From contig QVQC01000083.1 of NCBI GenBank assembly GCA_003428585.1, forward strand, positions 1 to 60,922: 60,922 nt of DNA, read 5' to 3'. Position numbers and translations under genes: made by a program. The notes under the pieces are model-generated. The model was not told where the DNA came from. It made no database searches and worked only from the letters and a program-made list of their open reading frames with translations. This stretch comes from Nioella halotolerans (lineage in GTDB: Bacteria > Pseudomonadota > Alphaproteobacteria > Rhodobacterales > Rhodobacteraceae). Below are positions 1 to 9,542 of this stretch, piece after piece; position 1 is the stretch's first letter; the number at the start of each line of letters is the position of its first letter.

Positions 1-140
1 GGACGGACAACCCTTCGACGAAAACAAAATCCCCAGAGCGCAATAAACACAGTTGCCGGAGGCCCCGCCCGCGCCACGCGGACGGACGCCATGACAGGGC
101 ACCGCCCCCGCGGCCTTCCATGGCAATGCGGCGCGAGGAG

Positions 141-194
141 GGCTCCGCAGGAGCCTGACGAGCGCCGCCCACGGATCGCCGCCGCAGGCGGCGA
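141..194. repeat. Two GC-rich hairpins downstream of purN
   Basis: Two inverted repeats, each with a GCA loop, lie side by side: GGCTCC/GGAGCC (141-155) and TCGCCGCC/GGCGGCGA (176-194). The second 19-mer recurs exactly at 9506-9524. They lie just past the purN stop, so they may act as its terminator, but there is no T tract. They resemble the small REP-like palindromes common between genes in Rhodobacteraceae; that comparison is from memory. The rest of 1-200 holds nothing else I can support. Confidence 0.5.
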
Positions 195-200
195 AACCGG

Positions 201-791
201 TCAGGGCAGCCAGACCGGTTGGCGATCTCCCGCCGCGAAACGCCGCAGAACCATGGGATAAAGCCTGTGCTCCATGGGCAGCACGCGCGCGGCAAGCCGT
301 TTGGGCGTGTCGCCTTCAAGGACCGGCACCCGCGCCTGCCCCAGAACCGGCCCGTCGTCCAGTTCCGGCGTCACCTCGTGCACCGTGCAGCCATGCTCCG
401 CCTCCCCGGCCGCCAAGGCGCGCGCATGGGTGTCCAGCCCGCGGTATTTCGGCAAGAGCGACGGGTGAATGTTCAGCATCCGGCCCGCGTAACGGCTGAC
501 GAACCCCTCTGTCAGCACCCGCATGAAACCGGCAAGGCAAAGTATATCGGGGCGAGAAGCGTCAAGCACGCGCGCAAGCTCCGCCTCGAACCCCGCCCGG
601 TCGGTGCCATGGGGCCTGTGATCGACCGTCGCGGTCGGCAGCCCCATCGCCTCCGCCTTCGCCAGCCCCCCGGTGCCGGGCCGGTTCGACAGCACGAGGC
701 AGGGCCGCGCCGGGTGGTCGCCGGTCATGCTCTCGGCCAGCGCCACCATGTTGGACCCGCCCCCCGAGATCAGGATCGCGACCCGCTTCAT
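201..791 (-). CDS. purN: Phosphoribosylglycinamide formyltransferase PurN
   Basis: This cytoplasmic enzyme transfers the formyl group of 10-formyl-tetrahydrofolate to GAR, the third step of purine synthesis. The 196-residue length is typical of the family. The N-terminus [14 protein letters not shown] carries the phosphate-binding glycine loop. The [12 protein letters not shown] stretch holds the catalytic Asn and His, and [15 protein letters not shown] carries the conserved Asp and the folate-binding segment. Its start overlaps the purM stop by four bases (ATGA), so the two are translationally coupled in a purM-purN operon. Confidence 0.95.
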   Translation of the reverse strand: MKRVAILISGGGSNMVALAESMTGDHPARPCLVLSNRPGTGGLAKAEAMGLPTATVDHRPHGTDRAGFEAELARVLDASRPDILCLAGFMRVLTEGFVSRYAGRMLNIHPSLLPKYRGLDTHARALAAGEAEHGCTVHEVTPELDDGPVLGQARVPVLEGDTPKRLAARVLPMEHRLYPMVLRRFAAGDRQPVWLP

Positions 792-1837
792 CCCAGAAGG
801 GACCCGGAATAGCGCATGCCCGCGCCGGGCGTCACGGTGCCAAGGCGCGCCACGCTCTCGCCCTCGGCCGCCAGCAGCGCCGCCAGCGCCTCGGCCCGGC
901 GCGCCTCCACGACCAGCACCATGCCGATCCCGGCGTTGAACGTCTTGAGCAGTTCCGCCTCGTCCAGCCCGCCCGCCTGGGCCAGCCAGCCGAAGACCGG
1001 CGGCAAGGCCCAGGCGTCGAGGTCGATCTCGGCCCCCAGCCCGTCGGGCAGCACGCGCGGCAGGTTCTCGGTCAGCCCGCCGCCGGTGATGTGGGCCAGC
1101 CCGTGCACCCCGCCCGCCCGGATCGCCGCCAGCGCCGGCTTGACGTAAAGCCGCGTCGGCGCCAGCAATTCCCGGCCAAGGCTGTCGCCGCCGAAGGGCG
1201 CCGGCGCATCCCAGTCAAGCCCTGCGCGCGCCACGATCCGGCGCACCAGCGAATAGCCGTTGGAATGGACCCCGTCCGAGGCCAGCCCCAGCAGGACGTC
1301 GCCTGCCCCCACGCCGGCGGGCAGCGCCGTGCCGCGCTCCATCGCGCCGACGGCAAAGCCCGCAAGGTCGAAATCGCCGCCCGCATACATGCCCGGCATT
1401 TCCGCCGTCTCGCCACCGATCAGCGCGCAGCCCGAGCGTTCGCAGCCCCGCGCGATCCCCTCTATGATCGTCGTCGCCGCGTCCAGATCCAGCTTGCCGG
1501 TGGCGAAATAGTCGAGGAAGAAAAGCGGCTCGGCACCCTGGCAGACAAGGTCGTTGACGCACATGGCAACAAGGTCAATGCCGATCGTCTCGTAAAGCCC
1601 GGTGTCGATCGCGATGCGCAGCTTGGTGCCGACGCCATCGGTGGCCGCCACGAGGACCGGGTCATCATAGCCCGCGGCCTTGAGGTCGAAAAGCGCACCG
1701 AAACCGCCCAGCCCCGCCATCACCCCGGGCCGCGCGGTGGCCTTGGCAGCTGGCTTGATCCGGTCCACAAGCGCGTTGCCCGCGTCGATATCCACCCCCG
1801 CCTCGGCGTAGGTCAGCCCCTTGTTTTGATCGCTCAT
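788..1837 (-). CDS. purM: Phosphoribosylformylglycinamidine cyclo-ligase PurM (AIR synthetase)
   Basis: PurM closes the imidazole ring of FGAM with ATP to give AIR, the fifth step of purine synthesis. The 349-residue protein begins [20 protein letters not shown], the classic PurM N-terminus, and contains [10 protein letters not shown] and [12 protein letters not shown], the ATP- and substrate-binding signatures. I chose the ATG at 1837 because AAGGAG lies six bases upstream; an in-frame ATG 15 bases further upstream gives an extension absent from the family. It is coupled to purN by a four-base overlap. Confidence 0.95.
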   Translation of the reverse strand: MSDQNKGLTYAEAGVDIDAGNALVDRIKPAAKATARPGVMAGLGGFGALFDLKAAGYDDPVLVAATDGVGTKLRIAIDTGLYETIGIDLVAMCVNDLVCQGAEPLFFLDYFATGKLDLDAATTIIEGIARGCERSGCALIGGETAEMPGMYAGGDFDLAGFAVGAMERGTALPAGVGAGDVLLGLASDGVHSNGYSLVRRIVARAGLDWDAPAPFGGDSLGRELLAPTRLYVKPALAAIRAGGVHGLAHITGGGLTENLPRVLPDGLGAEIDLDAWALPPVFGWLAQAGGLDEAELLKTFNAGIGMVLVVEARRAEALAALLAAEGESVARLGTVTPGAGMRYSGSLLG

Positions 1838-1905
1838 CGCCCGCTCCTTCAAGATGGCGACCTGCTAGCAGCGTCTCCGGCCCCTGTCCATCGCCTGCGC
1901 GTCCC

Positions 1906-2754
1906 TCAAAAATCCAGCCCAAGATCCAGCACCGGCGCCGAATGGGTCAGCGCGCCCACGGAAATGTAGTCGACCCCCGTCGCCGCGACCTCGGCAATGC
2001 GCGCCAGCGCCATGTTGCCGGAGGCCTCGGTCGCCATCCGCCCGGCCACCATCGCAACGGCGGCGCGCAGCGTTTCGGTATCCATATTGTCCAGCAGCAC
2101 CACGTCGGCGCCGCCCACAGCCAGAACCTCGGCCAATTGGTCCAGCGTATCGACCTCGATCTCGACGCGCATCATGTGGCTCGCGGTGGCTTTCGCCGCC
2201 TCCAGAACCGCCCGCACGCCGCCCGCCGCGGCGATGTGGTTGTCCTTGATCAGGATCGCGTCGGACAGGCCGAAGCGATGGTTGACCCCGCCGCCATGCA
2301 ACACCGCCTGTTTCTCGACCACGCGCAGCCCCGGCGTCGTCTTGCGGGTGCAGGTGATGCGGGCGGCCGTGCCTTCGGCTTCCTGCACGAATCGCGATGT
2401 CACCGTTGCGATTCCCGAAAGGCGCCCGGCGAAGTTGAGCGCCACGCGCTCGGCAGCGAGGATCGCAGCGGCGCGCCCGTTGATCGTCATCAGCGTGTCA
2501 CCGGGCGCGCAGGGCGTCCCGTCGGGGCACGCGACCGACAGCGCCAGCGACGGGTCCAAAAGGTGAAAGGCCAGCCGCGCGACCTGCATCCCGGAAACCA
2601 CGCCCGCCTGCCGCGCCCGCAGCCGTGCATCGTAATGCAGGCCGGCGGGGATCACGGCGCGCGAGGTCGCGTCGCCATAGGGGCCCAGATCCTCCATCAG
2701 GGCGGTGCGAACCAGCGGCTCCACGATCAGGTCGGGCAGGTCAGGATGATGCAT
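1906..2754 (-). CDS. nadC: Nicotinate-nucleotide pyrophosphorylase (carboxylating) NadC
   Basis: NadC is quinolinate phosphoribosyltransferase. It converts quinolinate and PRPP to nicotinate mononucleotide in de novo NAD synthesis. The 282-residue protein shows [16 protein letters not shown] (the family signature with substrate-binding Arg and Lys), [15 protein letters not shown], and the C-terminal [10 protein letters not shown] and VLLDNM strands of the barrel. The ATG at 2754 gives the usual N-terminus ([15 protein letters not shown]) and a 14-base overlap with the end of nadB. An upstream ATG would add a proline/arginine-rich tail with no family counterpart. Last gene of nadA-nadB-nadC. 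Confidence 0.95.
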   Translation of the reverse strand: MHHPDLPDLIVEPLVRTALMEDLGPYGDATSRAVIPAGLHYDARLRARQAGVVSGMQVARLAFHLLDPSLALSVACPDGTPCAPGDTLMTINGRAAAILAAERVALNFAGRLSGIATVTSRFVQEAEGTAARITCTRKTTPGLRVVEKQAVLHGGGVNHRFGLSDAILIKDNHIAAAGGVRAVLEAAKATASHMMRVEIEVDTLDQLAEVLAVGGADVVLLDNMDTETLRAAVAMVAGRMATEASGNMALARIAEVAATGVDYISVGALTHSAPVLDLGLDF

Positions 2755-4309
2755 CGGCGGCCTCGGTCTGGGCGGCCTCGCGGATCGCAAACGCCTCGGA
2801 CAGGCGGATCATGGTGCGATGGGCGAAGGCCGGGTCGGGTTCGGGGAAATCGTCGCGCCAATGGCCGCCGCGGCTTTCGGTGCGGGCCAGGGCGGCCGCC
2901 GCGATCAGCGTGGCGGTGGCGGTCATGTTGCAGAAGGTCGGGTCGTTTCCATGCGCCGCCTCAAGCCGGGCGATGACGCGAAGTGCGGCGCGAAGCCCGC
3001 CCGCATTGCGCCGCACGCCGACATGGGCCGTCGTGGTGCGGCGCAGGTCGTCCACCGCCTCCGGGTCCGGGGCATGACCACCCTCGGGCAAGGACAACGC
3101 CACCGGCTCGGCTGCGCGCATCGGCACCGTGTGTGCAATATCGCGCGCCGCGGCGCGGGCATAGACCAGCGCCTCCAGAAGCCCGTTGGACGCCAGCCGA
3201 TTGGCCCCGTGCAGCCCGGTCGAAGCGGCCTCGCCACAGGCCCAGAGCGCGCCGAGGCTGCTGCGCCCCCGCGCGTCGGCCGCGATCCCGCCCATGTGGT
3301 AATGCGCCGCGACCGCGACCGGGATGGCCTGCGTCACCGGATCGATCCCGGCGCGCGCGCAGGTTTCGGCGACGCCGGGAAAGCGCGTCAGCACCGTTTC
3401 CCCGAGGGCTGCGCGTGTGTCCAGCATCGGGCGGTTGCCGGCCTGCGCTTCGGCAAAGATCGCGCGGGCGACGATATCGCGCGGCGCAAGCTCGGCATCG
3501 GGATGCACGTCCGGCATGAAGCGCTGCCCGTGACGGGTGATGAGTGTCGCCCCCTCGCCGCGCAACGCCTCGGTCGCCAGCGGCGCGGGATCCTCGCCGA
3601 TATCGAAACTGGTGGGATGGAACTGCACGAATTCGGGGTCGGCCATCCGCGCGCCGGCCCGCGCCGCCATGCCGATCACCTGCCCGCGGATCCGCGGCGG
3701 GTTCGTCGTCTGGGCATAAAGCCCGCCCGATCCGCCCCCCGCAAGCAATACCGCCGGCGCCGCGATCAACGCCTCGCCCGAGGGCGCGCGCGCCGAGGCG
3801 ACCCAGACACCTGTCACGCGGTCACCATCGGTTTCCAGCCGCGTCGCCAAGGCCCCCTCGATCACCTGCACCGAGGGGCTATCGCGCAGCGCGGCAATCA
3901 GCGTCTCCATGATCTGGCGGCCGGCCTGATCGCCCGCCACCCGCACCACCCGCGCAGCGGAATGGGCAGCCTCGCGGCTCATCACGTACGCGCCGGTGGC
4001 GTCACGGTCGAACGGCGTGCCGCGCGCGGTCAGATCAAGGATGTGGTCGCGCGCAACTTGGGCGACCATCGCGGCGACCTCGGCATCCACCGTCCCGGCC
4101 CCGGCACGCAGCGTGTCGGCGGCATGCGCCTCGGGGCTGTCGCTGTCGGCCATCGCCGCCGCCACCCCGCCTTGCGCCCATGCACTGCTGGCCCCGTCGC
4201 CAAGCGCCTCGGGCGAGATCATCAGGACCGGGCGAGGTGCAAGCTCCAACGCGGCATAAAGCGCGCCGATCCCCGCGCCCACGATGACGATGCGGTCGGT
4301 GCGGATCAC
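2741..4309 (-). CDS. nadB: L-aspartate oxidase NadB
   Basis: This FAD enzyme oxidises L-aspartate to iminoaspartate, which NadA condenses with dihydroxyacetone phosphate to quinolinate. The 522 residues begin with a dinucleotide fold ([15 protein letters not shown]) and contain [13 protein letters not shown] near the flavin, the HPTSF motif, and the C-terminal helical domain of the fumarate reductase/succinate dehydrogenase flavoprotein family. The start lies five bases after the nadA stop. The protein is slightly shorter at the N-terminus than E. coli NadB but looks complete. Confidence 0.95.
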   Translation of the reverse strand: MIRTDRIVIVGAGIGALYAALELAPRPVLMISPEALGDGASSAWAQGGVAAAMADSDSPEAHAADTLRAGAGTVDAEVAAMVAQVARDHILDLTARGTPFDRDATGAYVMSREAAHSAARVVRVAGDQAGRQIMETLIAALRDSPSVQVIEGALATRLETDGDRVTGVWVASARAPSGEALIAAPAVLLAGGGSGGLYAQTTNPPRIRGQVIGMAARAGARMADPEFVQFHPTSFDIGEDPAPLATEALRGEGATLITRHGQRFMPDVHPDAELAPRDIVARAIFAEAQAGNRPMLDTRAALGETVLTRFPGVAETCARAGIDPVTQAIPVAVAAHYHMGGIAADARGRSSLGALWACGEAASTGLHGANRLASNGLLEALVYARAAARDIAHTVPMRAAEPVALSLPEGGHAPDPEAVDDLRRTTTAHVGVRRNAGGLRAALRVIARLEAAHGNDPTFCNMTATATLIAAAALARTESRGGHWRDDFPEPDPAFAHRTMIRLSEAFAIREAAQTEAADASS

Positions 4310-4314
4310 GCGGG

Positions 4315-5367
4315 TCAGATCCCCAATTGCCGCGAGAGGTCGATCATGCGCTGCACCGCGCCGCGCGCCTTCTCGGCAACCTGTTCATCGACATCCACCT
4401 CGGGCGACATCGTGTGCAGCGACCAGAGCACCTTTTCCAGCGTGATCTTCTTCATGTAGGGGCACATGTTGCAGGGCCCCACGAAGTCCACTTCCGGCAG
4501 CGCGTCGGCGATATTGGACGCCATGGAGCATTCCGTCAGAAGCATCGCGTTTTGAGGCTTTTCGCGGGACACGTAGTCGATGATGCCCTTCGTGGAGCCG
4601 GAGTAATCGGAGGCATCGACCACAGCGGGCGGGCATTCGGGATGCGCGATGACGCGGGTGCCGGGATTCCAGTCGCGGAACGCCGCGATATCCTCGGCGG
4701 TGAAGCGTTCATGCACGATGCACGCCCCGTCCCACCAGACCACGTTTTTCTGCGGCACCTCGCGCGCGACATTCTGCGCAAGGTACTTGTCGGGGGTCAT
4801 GATCACCGTGTCGCTGTCCATCGCGGCCACGATCTGTGCGGCATTCGAGGACGTGCAGCAGATGTCGGAGGCGGCCTTCACCTCGGCCGTGGTGTTGACG
4901 TAGGACACCACCGGCGCCCCGGGGTACTTCGCGCGCATTTCGGCCACGCCCTCGGCGGTGATGCTTTCGGCCAGCGAACAGCCCGCGCCCGTGTCGGGGA
5001 TCAGCACGGTTTTTCCAGGGCTCAGGATCTTCGACGTCTCGGCCATGAAATGCACGCCGCATTGCACGATGACATCGGCGTCGGTCCGCGTCGCCTCGAT
5101 CGCCAGTTGCAGGCTGTCGCCGACGACATCGGCGATGCCGTGGTAGATTTCCGGCGTCATGTAGTTGTGGGCCAGCACGACAGCGTTCTTTTCGCGCTTC
5201 AACCGGTTGATCGCGGCGACGTAGGGCGCGTGAATCGCCCAGTCGGCGGGCGGCACGACGCGGTCCATCTTCGCGTAGAGATCGGCCAGATCCTCCGCCA
5301 ACTCCGTATTCGGCGCAAGGTCGTAGTGGTCGGCGAGCCTGTCGCGCATCACTGCAATGTCGAGCAT
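4315..5367 (-). CDS. nadA: Quinolinate synthase NadA
   Basis: NadA is a [4Fe-4S] enzyme that condenses iminoaspartate with dihydroxyacetone phosphate to quinolinate. The 350-residue protein has the three pseudo-repeats of the family, including VLAHNYMTPEIYHGIADVVG, VQCGVHFMAETSKILSP and NTTAEVKAASDICCTSSNA. Cysteines in VQCGVHFM, AHPECPP and GPCNMCPYM are the likely cluster ligands. I favour the ATG at 5367 because GGAGG sits at good spacing before it; the ATG at 5394 lies almost inside the upstream hairpin and has no ribosome site. First gene of nadABC. Confidence 0.93.
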   Translation of the reverse strand: MLDIAVMRDRLADHYDLAPNTELAEDLADLYAKMDRVVPPADWAIHAPYVAAINRLKREKNAVVLAHNYMTPEIYHGIADVVGDSLQLAIEATRTDADVIVQCGVHFMAETSKILSPGKTVLIPDTGAGCSLAESITAEGVAEMRAKYPGAPVVSYVNTTAEVKAASDICCTSSNAAQIVAAMDSDTVIMTPDKYLAQNVAREVPQKNVVWWDGACIVHERFTAEDIAAFRDWNPGTRVIAHPECPPAVVDASDYSGSTKGIIDYVSREKPQNAMLLTECSMASNIADALPEVDFVGPCNMCPYMKKITLEKVLWSLHTMSPEVDVDEQVAEKARGAVQRMIDLSRQLGI

Positions 5368-5402
5368 CAGGGCCCTCCAATCGGTCGCATACAAGGGGAT
5401 AT

Positions 5403-5430
5403 AGGGTGGCGCCTTGTGTCACGCCACCCT
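5403..5430. terminator. Perfect hairpin between fdsD and nadA
   Basis: AGGGTGGCG (5403-5411) and CGCCACCCT (5422-5430) form a nine-base perfect stem with a ten-base loop. It lies downstream of the formate dehydrogenase operon and 36 bases before the preferred nadA start. A terminator for the fds transcript is the simplest reading, but there is no clear T run, so an operator or leader structure for nadABC is also possible. Confidence 0.45.
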
Positions 5431-5513
5431 CCCGGCTTCAAGCGGCCATGGGGGCGAGGCCCGGCTGTCGTGGTTGTTCCGGTCAAGCCGGCGCCGACAG
5501 GTCGGCCTGCGGG

Positions 5514-5717
5514 TCAGATCCTGCGCGTCGCCTTGATGACCAGCTCGTCCAGCCCCGCGCCCCCCTCGGCGACATATTCGCGCAACTGGTCGCGCATGCG
5601 CGGTTCCCAAAAATCACGCAAGTGGTCCGCGACACGCTCATCCTGGTCGTCGCCGGGCTGGGTCTTGAAGAAACTGGCGATCTGGTTGGCCATGGTGACC
5701 ATTTTCTCAGGGGACAT
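5514..5717 (-). CDS. fdsD: Formate dehydrogenase delta subunit FdsD
   Basis: A 67-residue protein beginning MSPEKMVTMANQIASFF, then a stretch with RVADHLRDFWEPRMR and an acidic/hydrophobic tail. This is the small delta subunit that accompanies NAD-dependent molybdenum formate dehydrogenases such as FdsGBACD of Rhodobacter capsulatus, where it is needed for an active enzyme. The ATG at 5717 lies inside the last codons of fdhD (11-base overlap), which fits coupling. A longer in-frame reading upstream is only the shadow of fdhD. Last gene of the operon. Confidence 0.88.
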   Translation of the reverse strand: MSPEKMVTMANQIASFFKTQPGDDQDERVADHLRDFWEPRMRDQLREYVAEGGAGLDELVIKATRRI

Positions 5718-6528
5718 CTGGGCCTTCCGTGATGATGCGAGAGGGGTGGGAATACAGGTCGAAGCCATCGCCGCGCGCGAAGGCAGCGACGGTGATGCCG
5801 GCCCGGTCGGCCAGCCGCAGCGCATGCGCCGTGGGGGCGGAGACAGCAATCAGCATCGGGCAGCCGACGACAGCGGCCTTCTGGACCAGTTCGACCGAGA
5901 CGCGGCTGGTCAGGACGAAAGCACCGGTCGCGGGGTCGATGCCCTGCCGCGCCATCGCGCCGATCAGCTTGTCCAGCGCGTTGTGCCGGCCCACATCCTC
6001 GCGCGCCAGTACGATCCCCTGCCCGGGGACAAGGAAGCCGGCCGCGTGAACGGCGCGGGTCTGGTCATGCAGGGGCTGTTGCGCGCGCAGCGCGTCGGTG
6101 GCGCGGGCCACCTCGTCGCCCGGAACCCGAAGCCCGTCCCCCGTCACCTGCGGCAGCGTCCGGGTGGCTTCCTCAAGGCTGTCGATGCCGCACAGGCCAC
6201 ATCCCACCGGCCCCGTCATCCGCCGACGCCGGGTTTCCAGCGCCGCGGCGCGGTCACCCGCCAGCCAGAAGCGCGCCTCGATCCCGGCGGCATGCTCCAC
6301 CACCTCGAAGCTCTCGACCTGGTCCAGCCGCTCGACGAAGCCCTCTGACAGCGCAAAGCCATGCGCGAAATCGGCGATGTCGCCGGGGCTGGCCATCATC
6401 ACCGCCTGCGTGGTGCCGTCGAAGACCACGGCGACCGGTACCTCCTCGGGCAGGTTGCGGCGCACGGCCAAGCCGCCACCGCCCTGCACCGAGAGGCCCG
6501 AGAGAGACCGAGACAGCGGACGCGCCAT
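5707..6528 (-). CDS. fdhD: Formate dehydrogenase accessory sulfurtransferase FdhD/FdsC
   Basis: FdhD carries sulfur from a cysteine desulfurase to the bis-MGD molybdenum cofactor, which formate dehydrogenases require for activity; it also binds the cofactor. The 273-residue protein contains the characteristic GCGLCGIDSLEEA segment with the CXXC pair, the DFAHGFALSEGF region, and LAREDVGRHNALDKLIG, a strong FdhD signature. The start is four bases after the fdsA stop. The position between fdsA and fdsD matches FdsC in Rhodobacter capsulatus. Confidence 0.93.
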   Translation of the reverse strand: MARPLSRSLSGLSVQGGGGLAVRRNLPEEVPVAVVFDGTTQAVMMASPGDIADFAHGFALSEGFVERLDQVESFEVVEHAAGIEARFWLAGDRAAALETRRRRMTGPVGCGLCGIDSLEEATRTLPQVTGDGLRVPGDEVARATDALRAQQPLHDQTRAVHAAGFLVPGQGIVLAREDVGRHNALDKLIGAMARQGIDPATGAFVLTSRVSVELVQKAAVVGCPMLIAVSAPTAHALRLADRAGITVAAFARGDGFDLYSHPSRIITEGPDVP

Positions 6529-6532
6529 GGCG

Positions 6533-9433
6533 TTATTCCGCCGCCGGCAGGATGCGGCGCGCCTGCTCGGCCTGCGCGCTGTATTCGCGCTGCCAGTCCG
6601 ACGGGCCGTTCGAGGGGCTGACCTGCACCGCCGTCACCTTGTATTCGGGGCAGTTGGTGGCCCAGTCCGAGAAATCGGTCGTGACCACGTTGGCCTGCGT
6701 GTCGGGGTGGTGAAAGGTGGTGTAGACCACGCCCGGGCTGACCCGGTCGGTGATCTTCGCCCGCAGGGTTGTTTCCCCCGACCGCGAGGCCAGCCGGATC
6801 CAGTCGCCATCCCTGAGGCCGCGGTTCTCGGCGTCATGCGGGTGGATTTCCAGCACATCCTCGTGATGCCACACGGAATTCGCGGTGCGCCGGGTCTGCG
6901 CGCCGACATTGTACTGTGACAGGATCCGCCCGGTGGTCAGCAGCAGCGGGAAGCGCGGGCCGCTGCGTTCGTCCGTGGCGATATACTCGGTGACGATGAA
7001 GCGCCCCTTGCCGCGCACGAACCCATCGACATGCATCAAGGGCGTGCCATCGGGATGATCGGCGTTGCAGGGCCACTGCACCGAGCCCTTTTGTTCCAGC
7101 ACGTCGTAGGAGACGCCCGCGAAGGAGGGCGTGGTCACCGCGATCTCGTCCATGATCTGGCTGGGATGGGTGTAATGCCAGCCCGCCCCCATCGCGTTCG
7201 CCAGTTCCTGTGTCACTTCCCAGTCGGCATAGCCGTTGCGGGGCGCCATCACCTTTCGCACGCGGTTGATGCGGCGTTCGGCATTGGTGAAGGTGCCGTC
7301 CTTTTCAAGGAAGGTGGACCCGGGCAGGAAGACATGCGCGTAGTTGGCAGTTTCGTTGAGGAACAGGTCATGCACGATGACGCATTCCATCGCGGCAAGG
7401 CCGGCGGCCACATGCTTGGTATCGGGGTCCGATTGCAGGATATCCTCGCCTTGGCAATAAAGCCCCTTGAACGTGCCCTCCACCGCGGCATCCAGCATGT
7501 TGGGAATGCGCAGGCCCGGTTCGGGGTCGATCTCCACCCCCCACGCCTGTTCGAAGACATCGCGCACATCCTCGCGCTTCACGTGGCGGTAGCCCGGCAA
7601 TTCATGCGGGAAGCTGCCCATGTCGCAGGCCCCTTGCACGTTGTTCTGGCCACGCAGCGGGTTCACGCCAACGCCGGGGCGGCCGAGATTGCCGGTCAGC
7701 ATGGCGAGGTTGGCAATGCCCATCACGGTGGTGGAACCTTGGCTGTGTTCCGTCACACCCAGCCCGTAATAGATCGCGCCGTTGCCGCCGGTGGCAAACA
7801 GGCGCGCCGCCTTGCGCAATTCCTCCGCCGGGACGCCGGTCAGCATCTCGTTGGCCTCGGGGCTATGGCGCGGGTCGGAAACGAAGGCCGCGTAGTCCTG
7901 GAATTCCTCCCAGTCGCAGCGCTCGCGGATGAACGCCTCGTCCATCAGCCCCTCGGTCACGATGACATGCGCCAGCGAGGTCACGACGGAAACGTTGGTG
8001 CCCGGACGCAGCGGCAGGTGATGGGCAGCCTCGATATGCGCCGATTTCACAAGGTCGATCCTGCGCGGGTCGATCACGATCAGTTTCGCCCCGGCGCGCA
8101 GCCGCTTTTTCAGGCGGCTGGCAAAGACCGGGTGGCCATCGGTCGGGTTGGCGCCGATCACGATCACCACGTCGGTATGTTCGACGCTGTCGAAATCCTG
8201 CGTGCCCGCCGAGGTGCCGAAGGTCTGGCCCAGCCCGTAGCCCGTGGGCGAATGGCAGACGCGTGCGCAAGTATCGGTGTTGTTGTTCTCGAACACGGCG
8301 CGCGCCAGCTTCTGCACCAGGTAGGTTTCCTCGTTGGTGCAGCGGCTCGACGTGATGACACCGATGGACTTCTTGCCGTAGGTCTCCTGCAGGCCGCGCA
8401 TCTTGCTGGCGGCGAATCCCAGCGCCTCTTCCCAGCTGACCTCTTTCCACGGCTGATCGATGCTATCGCGGATCATCGGGTTCAGGATGCGATCCTTGTG
8501 GGTGGCGTAGCCATAGGCGAAACGCCCCTTCACACAGGAATGGCCCCGGTTAGCCTTGCCGTGCTTGTAGGGCACCATACGCACCAGGTCGTCACCGTTG
8601 AGTTCCGCCTTGAACGAACAGCCCACGCCGCAATAGGCGCAGGTGGTGATGACCGAGCGTTCGGGCGTGCCAAGCTCGATGACGGATTTTTCCTGTAGCG
8701 TCGCGGTCGGGCAGGCCTGCACGCAGGCGCCGCAGCTGACGCAATCCGACGCCATGAAATCGTCGCCGGCGGCCCCGGCCGAGACGCGGCTGTCAAAGCC
8801 CCGGCCTTCGATCGTCAGCGCGAAGGTGCCCTGCACCTCCTCGCAGGCGCGCACGCAGCGGCTGCAGACGATGCACTTCGAGGGATCATAAGTGAAATAG
8901 GGGTTGCTGTCGTCTTTGGGCAGCCAGTCCGGGTTCGCCTCCCCGCTGGTGTCGCGCGCCTGGAAATGGTTGGCAAAGCCGCCCGCTTTCGGTTGCTCGT
9001 AGCGCACGTCGCGCAGGCCGACCATGCCAGCCATGTCCTGCAACTCGCAATCGCCGTTGGCCGCGCAGGTCAGGCAGTCGAGCGGATGGTCGGAGATGTA
9101 AAGCTCCATCACCCCCTTGCGGATCTTCTTGACCTTCTGCGACTGGGTGCGCACCACCATGCCCTCGGCCACCGGCAGCGTGCAGGAGGACGGCGTGCCG
9201 CGCCGCCCCTCGACCTCCACAACGCAAAGTCGGCAGGAGCCGAACGCCTCGAGGCTGTCGGTCGCGCAAAGCTTGGGGATCTGCAGGCCGGCCTCGGCCG
9301 CCGCCCGCATCACGGAACTGCCCTCGGGCACCGTTACCTCGAACCCGTCGATGGTCAGGGTGACGGGCTTGCCCTCTTTCGCGGGGGTGCCGAAATCGCG
9401 CTCGGCGTCGGATGGGATGATCAGGTCTTTCAT
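6533..9433 (-). CDS. fdsA: NAD-dependent formate dehydrogenase alpha subunit FdsA (Mo, Fe-S)
   Basis: This is the catalytic subunit that oxidises formate to CO2 at a bis-MGD molybdenum centre. The 966 residues show, in order: a ferredoxin-like [2Fe-2S] domain (residues 15-95), a NuoG-like His/Cys cluster region (YISDHPLDCLTCAANGDCEL), two [4Fe-4S] motifs (CIVCSRCVRACEE; CVSCGACVQACP), a further cluster (CAYCGVGCSF), then the molybdopterin domains. CARVCHSPTGYG carries the catalytic Cys-His pair. The C-terminal domain (TTGRILSQYN, VYTTFHHPD) binds the second MGD. There is no Tat signal, so it is cytoplasmic. The ATG at 9433 follows AGGAGG. Confidence 0.95.
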   Translation of the reverse strand: MKDLIIPSDAERDFGTPAKEGKPVTLTIDGFEVTVPEGSSVMRAAAEAGLQIPKLCATDSLEAFGSCRLCVVEVEGRRGTPSSCTLPVAEGMVVRTQSQKVKKIRKGVMELYISDHPLDCLTCAANGDCELQDMAGMVGLRDVRYEQPKAGGFANHFQARDTSGEANPDWLPKDDSNPYFTYDPSKCIVCSRCVRACEEVQGTFALTIEGRGFDSRVSAGAAGDDFMASDCVSCGACVQACPTATLQEKSVIELGTPERSVITTCAYCGVGCSFKAELNGDDLVRMVPYKHGKANRGHSCVKGRFAYGYATHKDRILNPMIRDSIDQPWKEVSWEEALGFAASKMRGLQETYGKKSIGVITSSRCTNEETYLVQKLARAVFENNNTDTCARVCHSPTGYGLGQTFGTSAGTQDFDSVEHTDVVIVIGANPTDGHPVFASRLKKRLRAGAKLIVIDPRRIDLVKSAHIEAAHHLPLRPGTNVSVVTSLAHVIVTEGLMDEAFIRERCDWEEFQDYAAFVSDPRHSPEANEMLTGVPAEELRKAARLFATGGNGAIYYGLGVTEHSQGSTTVMGIANLAMLTGNLGRPGVGVNPLRGQNNVQGACDMGSFPHELPGYRHVKREDVRDVFEQAWGVEIDPEPGLRIPNMLDAAVEGTFKGLYCQGEDILQSDPDTKHVAAGLAAMECVIVHDLFLNETANYAHVFLPGSTFLEKDGTFTNAERRINRVRKVMAPRNGYADWEVTQELANAMGAGWHYTHPSQIMDEIAVTTPSFAGVSYDVLEQKGSVQWPCNADHPDGTPLMHVDGFVRGKGRFIVTEYIATDERSGPRFPLLLTTGRILSQYNVGAQTRRTANSVWHHEDVLEIHPHDAENRGLRDGDWIRLASRSGETTLRAKITDRVSPGVVYTTFHHPDTQANVVTTDFSDWATNCPEYKVTAVQVSPSNGPSDWQREYSAQAEQARRILPAAE

Positions 9434-9542
9434 CGTGATACCTCCTGCACCTTCTTCTTGGCGCAAATACTCCGGGGGGTCCGGTGGGCAGCGCCCCCCG
9501 GCCGGTCGCCGCCGCAGGCGGCGATACAAACCTTGCCTTCCC
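9434..9542. repeat. REP-like palindromic spacer between fdsB and fdsA
   Basis: This 109-base spacer interrupts an otherwise tight operon. It holds a G6/C6 inverted repeat near 9475-9500 and the 19-base palindrome TCGCCGCCGCAGGCGGCGA at 9506-9524, an exact copy of 176-194. The segment also supplies the ribosome site for fdsA. It resembles the mobile GC-rich intergenic elements of Rhodobacteraceae; such a structure between fdsB and fdsA could tune their relative expression. Confidence 0.5.

Noticed and set aside
5368..5394. Nine-residue N-terminal extension of NadA from the ATG at 5394
   Set aside because: It lacks a ribosome site, whereas the ATG at 5367 has GGAGG at proper spacing and begins the family-like sequence.
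4327..6348. 673-codon plus-strand open frame across nadA, fdsD and fdhD
   Set aside because: It runs through several real minus-strand genes and is His/Arg-rich without recognisable domains.
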